Below are positions 17,050 through 25,810 of a stretch of DNA of 58,455 nucleotides, one piece after another. Each line of letters begins with the position of its first letter. The stretch's first letter is position 1. The DNA is from JAVBLT01 sp031553315. Lineage in GTDB: Bacteria; Verrucomicrobiota; Kiritimatiellia; RFP12; DVOR01. Made by a program: the position numbers and the translations under genes. Location of the stretch: contig JAVBLT010000008.1 in assembly GCA_031553315.1 (NCBI GenBank), positions 1 to 58,455 of the forward strand. Reading direction: 5' to 3'. Below the pieces are notes generated by a model, which searched no databases, was not told the origin of the DNA, and saw only the letters and a program-made list of their open reading frames with translations.

Positions 17050-17460
17050 ATGCGGTTCGACGATCTGGAACAGGAGCGCGGCGCGCGCGTGGAAATGATT
17101 CCGCTGATGGATGTGGTCTTTCTGCTGCTGGTGTTTTTTATCTATTCCTTTCTCTCCATGAGCGTGCAGAAGGGGGTGAAGGTCAATCTCCCGCAAAGCG
17201 GCGGCGACCTCCAGAAGGGAGAGGCGATTCAGCTCGTTATGACGGCCGGCAAGGGGCTCTTCTTCGAGGAGCAGCCTGTGACGCTTGCCGAGGCGGCGGC
17301 GCGGATTGCCGAGCGCCATCGCGAGCGTGCGCGCCCCGTGCTGATCCGGGCCGACCGGGAGGCGCCGCTGGGCCCCGCGATTGAGCTGATGAGCGACCTG
17401 CGCAAGGCGGGGGTAGACCGGGTGGCTTACCAGGTGAGCGGGCGGGAACGCGATGACTAA
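17050..17460 (+). CDS. exbD: ExbD/TolR biopolymer-transport protein
   Basis: A 136-residue protein with one N-terminal membrane helix (~17-36) containing the essential acidic residue Asp21 in 'PLMDVVFLLLVFF', followed by a periplasmic domain ending with 'PVLIRADREAPLG...MSDLRKAGVDRV', the family's typical fold. It works with ExbB in a motor complex. It lies 6 bases after exbB and overlaps tonB by 8 bases. Confidence 0.85.
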   Translation: MRFDDLEQERGARVEMIPLMDVVFLLLVFFIYSFLSMSVQKGVKVNLPQSGGDLQKGEAIQLVMTAGKGLFFEEQPVTLAEAAARIAERHRERARPVLIRADREAPLGPAIELMSDLRKAGVDRVAYQVSGRERDD

Positions 17461-18178
17461 GATCCGTGCCGTGTGGGCGGCGCTCCGGCCTGTCGGCCAC
17501 TGGAACGGAATTCCCGGTTCCCTATTGCTGATTCTGGGCTCGCTTGCCGTTCATGTGTTGCTGATGGGCTTTTCGCTTTCGGGCGAAACCCGGCCGCCCG
17601 AGCTGATCCGCCAGACCCTGACGCTTGAAATCGCCGAGCTTGAGGCGGAGCGGCCGGTGGCCGTGCCGCCGGCGCCGGCCGCGCCGCTTGAGGAGGCGCC
17701 GCCATTGCCCGATGAACCCGAGCTTCGCGTGCCGGATAGCGACGTCGCCTTGCCGATGCTGCCCGATGCACCCGATGCGCCGGCCTTGCCGGATCTGCCC
17801 GAATGGCCTGAACTGCCTGATCTCCCGCCGCCTCCGCTCCCGCCTGATCCGCAAACGCCGCCGCCGCCCGCCCGGCAATCGCAAGGCAATACGGGAGGCC
17901 TCAATTTGCCGATCGCGCGCGACCATGTGATTAAACCGCGTTATCCCGAAGCGGCCCGCCGGGATCGGCGCGAAGGCAGGGTGCTGTTGCGCATTGCGGT
18001 GCGGGCGAGCGGCCGCGTGGGAGATGTCTCGGTGGTGCGTTCCAGCGGGCATGAGGATCTTGACCGCGCCGCAATCGAGGCTTTGCGGCGTTCGCGCTTT
18101 CACCCCGCCACGCGTAACGGTGAGGCTGTCGAAGGCGCTTTGGAGCAGGAAGTTGTTTTTGAGCTGGAGGGGAAATGA
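17453..18178 (+). CDS. tonB: TonB energy-transducing protein
   Basis: A 241-residue protein: a short cytoplasmic N-terminus, one membrane anchor (~21-42), a Pro/Asp/Glu-rich periplasm-spanning stretch (~65-150) and a TonB C-terminal domain (~155-240) with 'RYPEAARR', 'GRVLLRIAV', 'VVRSSGHEDLDRAAIEALR' and 'RFHPA'. It transmits the ExbB/ExbD motor force to outer-membrane receptors. The spacer is acidic (repeated Pro-Asp and Pro-Leu) rather than the Pro-Glu/Pro-Lys of Escherichia coli. Stop and start overlaps with exbD and btuF indicate one operon. No TonB-dependent receptor gene lies in the window. Confidence 0.9.
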   Translation: MTKIRAVWAALRPVGHWNGIPGSLLLILGSLAVHVLLMGFSLSGETRPPELIRQTLTLEIAELEAERPVAVPPAPAAPLEEAPPLPDEPELRVPDSDVALPMLPDAPDAPALPDLPEWPELPDLPPPPLPPDPQTPPPPARQSQGNTGGLNLPIARDHVIKPRYPEAARRDRREGRVLLRIAVRASGRVGDVSVVRSSGHEDLDRAAIEALRRSRFHPATRNGEAVEGALEQEVVFELEGK

Positions 18179-19011
18179 GCCGTTTTTGGGGATTGATCCT
18201 TTCGGCGTGTTTGCTCTTCGGGTGCTCCGGCGAGCTTTCGCCCGAACCCGCTTCGCCGCGCATTGTCTCGCTTGCGCCGAACCTGACCGAAATGCTCTTT
18301 GCGATCGGCGCGGGCGATGCCGTGGTCGGGCGTTCCTCCGCCTGCGCGGCGCCGCCCGAAGCGAAGGCCGTGCCCGTGGTCGGCGCGTTTGCGCGGCCCA
18401 ATCTCGAAGCCCTGCTGCGGGTGAGCCCCACGCGGGTCGTTGCCACCGCTCTTGCGGAGCGCGCCATGGAAGAGGCGCTGGCCGCGCGCGGAATCGCCGT
18501 GGAGCGCTTTGCCGATGCGGCCCCCGGCGATGTCCCCCGCATGCTCCGCCGCCTGGGTGCGCTCACCGGGTGCGATGCCGAACCCCGCGCCGCCGACTTG
18601 GAGGCGCGCCTGAAACGTTTTGAAGAAGACCGCCCCGCCGCCCCGCTCCGGGTCATGCCGGTTATCTGGCACGCCCCGCTCATGACGGCCGGCAAGGGAA
18701 GCTACATCGACGGCGCCATTGCGCTGGCCGGCGGCGAAAACATCGGCGGCCGCGAGGACACGCCCTATTACCGCGTGTCGCTCGAATGGTTGCTCCGCGC
18801 CGATCCCGATGCGCTCCTCTTCACCGGCGAAGGCGTCGCCGGCAATGCCCTCGCCGCCGTGCTCGCCCAGCCCGGCTGGCGCGATCTGCGCGCCGTGCGC
18901 GCGGGCGCGGTGCTGATTCCGCCCGACCCCGCCTGGATTGCCCAGCCGGGCATTCACCTTGCCGACGGGATCGATTGGCTGAAAGCCGCGCTGAAGGAGA
19001 TTGCGCCGTGA
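18175..19011 (+). CDS. btuF: Corrinoid/siderophore ABC transporter binding lipoprotein (BtuF-like)
   Basis: A 278-residue type III binding protein. The signal peptide ends in a lipobox with Cys17 (LFGC), so it is membrane-tethered. 'PRIVSLAPNLTEMLFAIGAGDAVVG' is the class's conserved N-lobe start, and the two lobes are joined by the long helix typical of BtuF/FhuD. The 'RPNLEALLRVSPTRVVAT' segment follows the family. It overlaps tonB by 4 bases (ATGA) and the permease by 4 (GTGA). Vitamin B12 is the best guess because of similarity to BtuF, but iron-siderophore or haem cannot be excluded from sequence alone. Confidence 0.8.
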   Translation: MSRFWGLILSACLLFGCSGELSPEPASPRIVSLAPNLTEMLFAIGAGDAVVGRSSACAAPPEAKAVPVVGAFARPNLEALLRVSPTRVVATALAERAMEEALAARGIAVERFADAAPGDVPRMLRRLGALTGCDAEPRAADLEARLKRFEEDRPAAPLRVMPVIWHAPLMTAGKGSYIDGAIALAGGENIGGREDTPYYRVSLEWLLRADPDALLFTGEGVAGNALAAVLAQPGWRDLRAVRAGAVLIPPDPAWIAQPGIHLADGIDWLKAALKEIAP

Positions 19012-19955
19012 AAGCCTTTTTTCTGTGCGTTGCGGCGCTGATTCTCTGCCTCTTCACGGGCGAAGGCGGAATCCGCTGGCCCGATTGGTCGGAACCTGTG
19101 GAGCAGGTGATTTTCCGGCTGCGCCTTCTGCGCGTGGCCACCGGGTTCACCGTCGGCGCCGGGTTGGCGTGCGCGGGCGCGGCGATGCAGGCCGTGTTGC
19201 GCAATCCGCTGGCGGATCCGTATGTGCTGGGCGTGAGCAGCGGCAGCGCGCTCGGCGCGGCATTGATTATTGCCTTTGGCGTTGCGGCGCAATCGGTTGT
19301 CTTTTTGCCGCTGGGCGCTTTCCTGATGGCGCTGCTCACGTTGGCGCTCGTCTGCGGCGCGGCCTGGCGCGGTTCCGCCGCCACATTGATTCTCTGCGGC
19401 GTGGCCGTCAGCGCGATTTTTTCGAGCTTCCTGATGATGGTGCTCTCCTTTTCGTCATCCGAAGCGCTTCAGGGAATCACCTGGTGGATGCTCGGCGGCC
19501 TCCAGACGCTTCGCCCGGAAATCCTCATCTGCACCGGCTGCGCGGTTGTCGCCGGCATCGCCGGGCTCACGGCTGCCGCCCACACGCTCGATATCCTCAC
19601 CCTCGGCTCCGAAACCGCCCACACGCTCGGCCTTCCCGTGCGCCGCGCCGCCGCATTGACCCTCGCCCTCGCCACGCTCGCCACAGCCGGCGCCGTGGCA
19701 TTGGCCGGCCTGGTCGGTTTCGTGGGGCTCGTGATTCCCCACGCCGTGCGCCCCTTCTCCGGCGCGCGCCACCGGGCGCTTCTCCCTGCCTGCGCACTGG
19801 CGGGCGGCCTTTTTCTCGTTGTGTGCGATACTTTGGCCCGCACGCTCTTTTCACCCGCCGAGATTCCCGTGGGCGTGGTGACGGCGCTCCTGGGCGGCCC
19901 CGCGTTCATCGCGATCCTCCGCAAAACACAGGGAGGCGGGCATGACGGCGTTTGA
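19008..19955 (+). CDS. btuC: FecCD-family ABC permease (BtuC-like)
   Basis: A 315-residue permease with roughly nine or ten hydrophobic helices. The family signatures 'RLLRVATGFTVGAGLACAGAAMQAVLRNPLADPYVLGVSSGSALGA' and 'LAGLVGFVGLVIPHAVRP' (coupling region to the ATPase) are clear. The start is GTG 19008, overlapping the btuF stop; the encoded N-terminus is a hydrophobic helix as expected. It forms the homodimeric membrane channel of the BtuFCD-type importer. Confidence 0.85.
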   Translation: MKAFFLCVAALILCLFTGEGGIRWPDWSEPVEQVIFRLRLLRVATGFTVGAGLACAGAAMQAVLRNPLADPYVLGVSSGSALGAALIIAFGVAAQSVVFLPLGAFLMALLTLALVCGAAWRGSAATLILCGVAVSAIFSSFLMMVLSFSSSEALQGITWWMLGGLQTLRPEILICTGCAVVAGIAGLTAAAHTLDILTLGSETAHTLGLPVRRAAALTLALATLATAGAVALAGLVGFVGLVIPHAVRPFSGARHRALLPACALAGGLFLVVCDTLARTLFSPAEIPVGVVTALLGGPAFIAILRKTQGGGHDGV

Positions 19956-20682
19956 GCTGATACGCGTCTGCGCCGGTTACCGCCGCCGGCTCATTCTGCG
20001 CGACCTCTCGCTCAGCGTTTCGCGCGGCGAATGCATTGGCCTCATCGGCCCCAACGGTTGCGGAAAAACGACCCTCCTGCGCCTCCTTTCCGGTCGCATC
20101 GCACCCGCGGCCGGCCGATTTTCGACCTCCATTTCCCGTTTGCGCCTGGGCGTGGCGCCGCAGGAGTTGCCCGCCCAGACGCCCTTCACGGCGCGCGAAA
20201 TGGTCGCCATCGCCGCGGAAACCCGCCGTGCCCCGCCCGGAGCCGTCGACCGTGCCCTGGCCCAGGCTTTGGCCGGCGCCCTGGCCGACCGCCCCTTCGC
20301 CGCGTTGAGCGGCGGCGAACGCCAACGCGTCGCCCTCGCCATGGCGCTCACCGGAGCCCCCGAAGCATTGCTGCTCGACGAACCCGCCGCACACCTCGAC
20401 CTCCGCCACCGCTTCGAGCTCCTCGCCCTCCTGCGCCGCCTCAACCGCGAAGCGGGAATCACCGTGATCATGGCCGTGCACGAGCTCAACGAGGCCGCCG
20501 CTTTCTTCCCGCGCCTGCTGCTCCTGCGCGATGGCGCCATCGTCGCCGACGGCTCTCCCGCCGAAGTCTTCCGTGCCGACCTCCTCAGCCGCGCCTACGG
20601 TTGCCCCCTCCACATCTCCCACGACGAAAAAGGAACGCCTTATGTTGACCCTCTTCCTGATGCTCGCCATGCAGGTCTGTGA
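19942..20682 (+). CDS. btuD: ABC transporter ATP-binding protein (BtuD/FecE-like)
   Basis: A 246-residue ATPase. Walker A is GPNGCGKT (36-43), the Q-loop is 'APQELPAQT', the signature is LSGGERQRVALA, Walker B is LLLDEPAAHLD and the switch His is in 'MAVHELNEAA'. It overlaps the permease gene by 14 bases with a GGGAGG site in that overlap. It powers the BtuC-like permease. Its 3' end overlaps the next gene by 41 bases. Confidence 0.9.
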   Translation: MTAFELIRVCAGYRRRLILRDLSLSVSRGECIGLIGPNGCGKTTLLRLLSGRIAPAAGRFSTSISRLRLGVAPQELPAQTPFTAREMVAIAAETRRAPPGAVDRALAQALAGALADRPFAALSGGERQRVALAMALTGAPEALLLDEPAAHLDLRHRFELLALLRRLNREAGITVIMAVHELNEAAAFFPRLLLLRDGAIVADGSPAEVFRADLLSRAYGCPLHISHDEKGTPYVDPLPDARHAGL

Positions 20683-21727
20683 TCCCGCCGAAACGCCCAT
20701 GCGCATGGCCGTCGAAGCCTTCAACAACGACCGCTTCGCCGAAGCCTCCGAAATTTTCGAAGCCATCGCCACCCAATCGCCCACCAACCGCTACACCGAA
20801 ACCGCCCTCCGCTACAGCGCCTACGCCGCCCTCGAAACCGGCGACAAACCCGCCGCCCTCACGCGTTTTACCCGCGCCATGGAAAAATGCCCCAAGGCCG
20901 ATTGGTTCCCGCGCATGGCCTATGACCGCGCCATCCTCCTCCTGCCCGCCGCGCCCGAGCGCGCCCTCGAAGCGCTCGGCGCGCTGCACACCGCCGACCC
21001 CGGGCTGAAGGCCGCCGCCTCCGCCGCGCAGACCCGCGCCGCGCTCACCCTCGGCGCGCGCGAACAGGCCGCCGGGCGTTACGCCGCCGCCGCGCGAATC
21101 TACGCGCTGCTCCCTCAAAACGACGCCGCCGCCCAAGCCCGGAAACAGCTTGCCGGGCGCTTTCCCGAAACCAACGTGCCCCAGATCCGCTGCGAGGGCT
21201 TTTCCGCCGGCCGCCGCGCGGTTCTGGAAAGCCTCGCGACCTTTTATTGGCCGCAGATCGTCGCCCGGCTCGGCGCGGAAAAAGCGGCCTTGCCCGATCG
21301 CATCGTCTTCAGGCTCAGCGAAACACAGAGCGCGCCCGGCGTGACCTCCGGCAACGTCGTCACCCTCGGCGCCGCCTGGCACAGCGAACACCCCGACGAC
21401 TCCGGAATGATCATCCACGAGCTCGCCCACGTGGCGCAAAGCTATCCCGCCGGCGTCCCCTCATGGCTCACAGAAAGCATCGCCGATTACCTGCGCTATT
21501 GCATCCTTGTGCCCGAGCCCCTTCCCGCCCCCGGCCCCGCCGCCTCCTACACCGAAGGCTACCGCACCGGCGCCTGGTTCCTCGCCCGCCTCGCCACCCT
21601 TTCCGAGAGCGACACCTTCATTCAGGAATTGAGCCAGACCTGCCGGCGCGGCGCCGACGGCGTGAAATTCATCGAAGAGCGTTTCGGTAAAACCCTCGAA
21701 GCTCTCTGGAAGGAGTGTTTTGAATAG
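20642..21727 (+). CDS. Basic-secretory-protein-like metallopeptidase with TPR-type repeats
   Basis: A 361-residue protein beginning with a short hydrophobic segment ending in a Cys (MLTLFLMLAMQVC), possibly an atypical lipoprotein signal. Residues ~25-190 are tetratricopeptide-like helical repeats. The C-terminal part has the zinc-peptidase motif H259-E-L-A-H263 followed by VAQSYPAGVPSWLTESIADYLRY, the pattern of the plant basic secretory protein (BSP) peptidase family, where the third ligand follows the HExxH helix. AAGGAA precedes ATG 20642, which lies inside the end of the ATPase gene. Membership of the uptake operon may mean a role in processing ligands or envelope proteins; that is inference. 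Confidence 0.65.
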   Translation: MLTLFLMLAMQVCDPAETPMRMAVEAFNNDRFAEASEIFEAIATQSPTNRYTETALRYSAYAALETGDKPAALTRFTRAMEKCPKADWFPRMAYDRAILLLPAAPERALEALGALHTADPGLKAAASAAQTRAALTLGAREQAAGRYAAAARIYALLPQNDAAAQARKQLAGRFPETNVPQIRCEGFSAGRRAVLESLATFYWPQIVARLGAEKAALPDRIVFRLSETQSAPGVTSGNVVTLGAAWHSEHPDDSGMIIHELAHVAQSYPAGVPSWLTESIADYLRYCILVPEPLPAPGPAASYTEGYRTGAWFLARLATLSESDTFIQELSQTCRRGADGVKFIEERFGKTLEALWKECFE

Positions 21728-22742
21728 CCTTTCGATCCTCATTGTTTCCTGGAACGGCGCGCCCCTCCTCGAAAGCTGCCTCGCCTCCCTCCGCGCCACC
21801 CTGGGCGATGTGGAGATTGTCGTCGTCGACAACGCCTCTACAGACGCCACCCCCGAAGTCTGCGCCCGCCACGCCGCCCTCCGCGTGGCCGCCGGGCGCA
21901 ACCTCGGTTTCGCCGGCGGCAACAACCTCGGCCTTCCCCACTGTACCCGGCCCTACATCCTCCTGCTCAATAACGACACCATCGTGCGCAGCGCCGCCAG
22001 CGTCACCACCCTCCTCGCCTTCATGGAAGCCCGCCCCCGAGTCGGCGTCGCCCAGCCCAAGCTCATCCTCACCCGCCAGAACGGCGTGCTCGATGCCTGC
22101 GGCGCCCTCCTCACCCCCTTCGGCTTCCTCTGCCACCGCGGCTATACCAAACCCGACTCCCCCCGCTACGACACCCCCGCCCCCGTCTTCGCCGCCAAAG
22201 GCGCCGCCATGCTCATCCGCCGCGAAGCCATCGCCGCCGCCGGCGGCTTTCTCTTTTACCCCGCCTTCGGCTCCTACTACGAAGAAACCGATTTCTGCCA
22301 CCGCGTCTGGCTTTCCGGCCGCGAAGTCTGGTTCGTGCCCACTCCCCCCGTCGAACACCTCCAAAGCGCCACCGCCGACCGCCTCGGCTTCAACACCGTG
22401 TGGCGGCAATACCTGCGCAACCTCCTCTTCTCCTTCGCCACCCTCTTCGGTGCCCGCGCCCTCTGGCGCATCCTGCCCGGCTTCCTTCTTCTCTACACCG
22501 CCAGCGCCGCCTTCGCCCTTCTGCGCGGCCGCTTCGGCTTCGCCTGGATCCACATTGCCGCCCTCTTCGGCCTCCTCCCCCGCCTTCCCGAAATCCGCCG
22601 GACGCGAAAAAAAATCCGCCCCTTTAAAAAAGAGACGGAAAAAGAACTGTTCAAACGCGTTTTGCGCAATCCCGGCCTGCGATACTTCCTCCACTCGGCC
22701 CGCGGAACCCTCCGCGATTACGACGACGGCGCATTGCCCTGA
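21720..22742 (+). CDS. Glycosyltransferase family 2
   Basis: A 340-residue GT2 (GT-A fold) enzyme resembling rhamnosyltransferases of the WbbL type. 'SILIVSWNGAPLLESCLASL' is the nucleotide-binding start, 'VVVDNASTDAT' and 'LLLNNDTIV' carry the acidic metal-binding residues, and 'GSYYEETDFCHRVWLSGREVWFVP' is the acceptor-side motif. A hydrophobic region (~250-290) suggests membrane association. The start is TTG 21720 with AAGGAG 6 bases upstream, overlapping the previous gene by 8 bases. Its last 25 bases overlap the convergent acyltransferase gene. Probably in lipopolysaccharide or exopolysaccharide synthesis. Confidence 0.85.
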   Translation: MNSLSILIVSWNGAPLLESCLASLRATLGDVEIVVVDNASTDATPEVCARHAALRVAAGRNLGFAGGNNLGLPHCTRPYILLLNNDTIVRSAASVTTLLAFMEARPRVGVAQPKLILTRQNGVLDACGALLTPFGFLCHRGYTKPDSPRYDTPAPVFAAKGAAMLIRREAIAAAGGFLFYPAFGSYYEETDFCHRVWLSGREVWFVPTPPVEHLQSATADRLGFNTVWRQYLRNLLFSFATLFGARALWRILPGFLLLYTASAAFALLRGRFGFAWIHIAALFGLLPRLPEIRRTRKKIRPFKKETEKELFKRVLRNPGLRYFLHSARGTLRDYDDGALP

Positions 22743-23776
22743 CGCACCCTCCCCCCCGAAAGCCACGCCAGCAGCCACGGCATCCACCGTGCAATCACAT
22801 AAAACGCCGCATAGCAAATCAGAATCGTCAGCCCCACCACAATCCAGAACGCGGTGAAAAACTGCCATCCCCTTTGCAGCATCCCCGTCATCAGCAAAAT
22901 CCGGTCCAGCGTCGTCGCCACCGGCGCATGCGCGCAATAGAGGAAAAACGTCCCCGTCGAGAGCGCCATACACGCCGCGCTCGCCTTAGGCGACCCCAGG
23001 ATCGCCCCCCCCGCCTTGTAAAACAGCGCCAGCGTCACCACATAATACAGCGGCTCGCAGAAAAAGACCTCGAATTGCGCCGCCAGCGTCAACGCCGCAA
23101 ACACCGCCAGCCACCCTCCCCACGTGCGGTCGAAGACAGCCAGCTTCACCGGGTAAACACCCAGCCACGCCCCCAAAAGAAAGAATCCCGCCCCCATCTC
23201 CGGCCACACCGCGATCAACACCCCCGCAACCGCGAGCGCCGGCCACTTCCCCAGCACCCGCAGCAACGGCAGCCACAGCGGCGTGAAAAACATGAAAACC
23301 AGAATATTGCGCATGTACCACAGCGGCTCCACAATCGGGCGGTACGCGGAGATCCCATACGTCCTGCCCAGCACCTCCGGCACCCCCATGCCCTCAAACT
23401 TGTTTTTCGGCAGGAACGCCGCTCCTCCCAGCAATTTCGGCAACAGGTAATGCGGAATAAACAGCAGCGTGTTCCAAATCAGATAGGGGCCGAGAACCGT
23501 TTTGAGTTTTTTCAGATAAAACCCGATCGTCGGCCGCTCCTCCGGCTTGAGTTTAAACGTGACCAAATACCCCGAGATGATGAAAAACGCCGCCACCGCC
23601 ACAATCAGAAACTGCGGGAAAATGCGATCCTGCAGCCACAGATACATCTCGGGCTGCGGCCTTCCGGCCATCATTTCCCCGGAGAACCGCGCATGCACGC
23701 ACACAATCAGAAAAAGCAACGGAAAGCGCAACACCGCAATCCGCTTCGAAAAATCGATTGAATCTTCCCGCGTCAT
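22718..23776 (-). CDS. Acyltransferase 3 family membrane protein
   Basis: A 352-residue polytopic membrane protein with about ten hydrophobic helices. The conserved N-terminal 'RIAVLRFPLLFLIVCVHAR' (with His in the first helix), 'FFIISGYLVTFK' and 'PLWYMRNILVFMFFTPL' are hallmarks of the Acyl_transf_3 (OafA/WecH) family, which acetylate surface polysaccharides or lipids. It has its own promoter candidate. The other acyltransferase of this family is two genes away. Confidence 0.8.
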   Translation of the reverse strand: MTREDSIDFSKRIAVLRFPLLFLIVCVHARFSGEMMAGRPQPEMYLWLQDRIFPQFLIVAVAAFFIISGYLVTFKLKPEERPTIGFYLKKLKTVLGPYLIWNTLLFIPHYLLPKLLGGAAFLPKNKFEGMGVPEVLGRTYGISAYRPIVEPLWYMRNILVFMFFTPLWLPLLRVLGKWPALAVAGVLIAVWPEMGAGFFLLGAWLGVYPVKLAVFDRTWGGWLAVFAALTLAAQFEVFFCEPLYYVVTLALFYKAGGAILGSPKASAACMALSTGTFFLYCAHAPVATTLDRILLMTGMLQRGWQFFTAFWIVVGLTILICYAAFYVIARWMPWLLAWLSGGRVRQGNAPSS

Positions 23777-23799
23777 ATCATCCTGTTTCCTTTGAACCC

Positions 23800-23829
23800 A
23801 CTATACCAGAAACAGCCCTCCCGCGTGAA
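23800..23829 (-). promoter_or_regulatory. Predicted promoter of acyltransferase gene
   Basis: On the minus strand: TTCACG (-35), 18-base spacer, extended -10 TGG-TATAGT, 23 bases before the ATG of the gene at 22718-23776 with an AAGGAA site between. Confidence 0.5.
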
Positions 23830-23869
23830 GAAAAAACAGGCTCTTCACACAGAATCGCAGTGACCCGCG

Positions 23870-24799
23870 CTACAGCGTGCCTTGGGTTTGGCAGGCGCGG
23901 TAGCGGGCGAGCCATTCGGCGAAGGCGAGGTCGAGGTAATCGGGGGCGGCGGCGGAGAGGTGGGGCATGAGGTAACAGCGGGGGGCGGTCATGAGGGGGC
24001 CGTCGGCGGGATAGGGCTCGCGGGTGGCGACGTCGAGGCAGGCGGCGCGGAGGTGGCCGGAGCGGAGGGCGGCATCGAGGGCGGGTTCGTCGACGGCGTT
24101 GCCGCGGCCGATGTTGTAGAGGGCGGCGTCGGGCTTCATGAGGGCGAGGCGGCGGGCGTTGATGATGCGGTCGGCGCCGGTGTCGCCGGGGAGGGCGAGG
24201 ATGATGTGGTCGGCGGCGGGGAGGCGTGAATCGAGGGTTTCGATGGAGGCGCTTTCGGTGTCGGCGGGGTCGGGGTTGCGCCGCAGGCCGGTGATGCTCA
24301 CGCCCAGGGGGCGCAGGCGCGCGGCGATGCGTTGGCCGATGGCGCCGTAGCCGAGGATGAGGGCGCGGGTGCCGGTGAGGCGGCGGGTGCCGGTAATCTG
24401 GTTTTCGGGCCAGGGAATGCCGCGGCATTGGAGCTCGAGGCCTTGGAGGAGGCCGCGGTTGACGGCGAGGATCATGCCCAAAACGGTCTCGCCGATGACT
24501 TCGCCGTGGAAGGCGCCGGTGGTGACGCGGATGCCGGGGGGAACCCAATCGGGGAGGAGGTCGCGGCCGGCGCCGGGGCTGGCGAGCCATTTGAGGCGCG
24601 GGGCGAGGCCGAACCAGGTGGGGGAGAAGTTGTAGGCGAAGGCGTAGTCGGCCTTTGGGAGATTTTTGATGAAGCTCTGTTGGTCTGGGGCGTGGATGAT
24701 TTCAACATCGGGAAGCATCGCCTGCCAGCGGGTGATTTGTTCGGGGGTGGCGGTGAAGGCGGGGTGCCGGAAAGCGAGGTGGATGAGGAGGGTTTTCAT
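23870..24799 (-). CDS. D-isomer-specific 2-hydroxyacid dehydrogenase
   Basis: A 309-residue NAD-dependent dehydrogenase. The Rossmann motif is 'LILGYGAIGQRIAARL' (~143-158). The catalytic trio is in place: Arg in 'YNIGRGNAVDEPALDAAL', Glu in 'DVATREPYPADGPLM' and His in 'PHLSAAAPDY'. N-terminal 'FSPTWFGLAPRLKWLASPGAGRD' matches the substrate domain of the family (phosphoglycerate, glyoxylate and related reductases); the actual substrate is unclear. The start is ATG 24799; a longer reading frame upstream overlaps the next acyltransferase gene and lacks the fold. It is flanked by two sugar-acyltransferase genes. Confidence 0.85.
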   Translation of the reverse strand: MKTLLIHLAFRHPAFTATPEQITRWQAMLPDVEIIHAPDQQSFIKNLPKADYAFAYNFSPTWFGLAPRLKWLASPGAGRDLLPDWVPPGIRVTTGAFHGEVIGETVLGMILAVNRGLLQGLELQCRGIPWPENQITGTRRLTGTRALILGYGAIGQRIAARLRPLGVSITGLRRNPDPADTESASIETLDSRLPAADHIILALPGDTGADRIINARRLALMKPDAALYNIGRGNAVDEPALDAALRSGHLRAACLDVATREPYPADGPLMTAPRCYLMPHLSAAAPDYLDLAFAEWLARYRACQTQGTL

Positions 24800-24803
24800 G
24801 GGG

Positions 24804-25808
24804 TTAACGGTTCCCGGTGAGGATGGCGTTGAGGCGCGGGGCCGAGCGGCGGATGGCGGCGGATAGCCCGACGCTGACGAGGAGGGAGGTGAAAAAAAGG
24901 ATGAGCCAGGAAACGGGGAGGGGAAGGTGGAGGCGGGGGGCGAGGAGGGCCTGGATGATGCTGTGGGAACAGTAGACGAAGAAAGTGGTGGCGGTGAGCC
25001 AGGCGGGGAGGCGGCGTTGGGTGGAATCGTAGGCGACCCAGATTGCGAGAAGGCCGGTGAAGAGGGAGGCGCGCTGAAGAAGGCCGCCCCACCCGCTCCA
25101 GAAGAAGGCGCCGGGGTCGGTTGAGAATTGGATGGCGGTGGCAAGGGCTATGAGGCTGAGCCAGGCCGTGAGGAGGGGGAGGGGTTTAAGGGGGGGGAGG
25201 GTGGGTTTGCGAAAGGCCAAAACGGAGCCGATGAGGAAGAAGAGGAGACCGTCGAGGAAAATGCAGTAGTAATTGCGCCGGCCGAGAACGAACCAGAGCA
25301 GGAAGGTGGGGACGAGGGGAAGGATCCAGAGGAAATCGTAGTTCCGTTTTTTTACGAAAAAGCCGATGACGGGCGAGGCGATCACGAGGATGCAGAGGTT
25401 TTTGATGTACCAGAGCGGGGCGTAGGCGGGGAAGAGGTGGAAGTCAAAACCGAGGAGGTGGGGTACGTTTGAAATGGAAAGGGCGGATGGGGCGAAGAGG
25501 ATGGTGTAAATGAATATATTCCAGCAGATGAATGGGATGTAGAGGCTGAAAAACCGGCTTTTGCAGATTTTGAGGTACCAGGAGAGGGTCGGGGCGTAGT
25601 TTTTGAAAAGGAAGAAGCCTGAAACGGCGAAGAAAAAGGGAACGGCGCTGCGGCCTATTCCTTTTGAAAAAAGGTGATGCAGCCACCATGCGGGGGTCGA
25701 AGGAGGGGCGTTTTCAAAGATGCCGCCTGTGTGGACGAGGACGACGAGGCAAACAAAAAAAAAGGAAAGCTGGTTGATTTTTTCGCTGGTGTAGGTGCCG
25801 ATTTGCAT
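24804..25808 (-). CDS. Acyltransferase 3 family membrane protein
   Basis: A 334-residue polytopic membrane protein of the same family as the gene at 22718-23776. Visible marks are 'SFFFVCLVVLVHTGG' with the first-helix His, 'RSAVPFFFAVSGFFLFKNY' and 'APLWYIKNLCILVI'. Probably O-acetylates cell-surface glycans. It ends 4 bases before the dehydrogenase start and starts 2 bases after the tRNA-sulfurtransferase gene stop, indicating cotranscription. Confidence 0.8.
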   Translation of the reverse strand: MQIGTYTSEKINQLSFFFVCLVVLVHTGGIFENAPPSTPAWWLHHLFSKGIGRSAVPFFFAVSGFFLFKNYAPTLSWYLKICKSRFFSLYIPFICWNIFIYTILFAPSALSISNVPHLLGFDFHLFPAYAPLWYIKNLCILVIASPVIGFFVKKRNYDFLWILPLVPTFLLWFVLGRRNYYCIFLDGLLFFLIGSVLAFRKPTLPPLKPLPLLTAWLSLIALATAIQFSTDPGAFFWSGWGGLLQRASLFTGLLAIWVAYDSTQRRLPAWLTATTFFVYCSHSIIQALLAPRLHLPLPVSWLILFFTSLLVSVGLSAAIRRSAPRLNAILTGNR

Positions 25809-25810
25809 GG

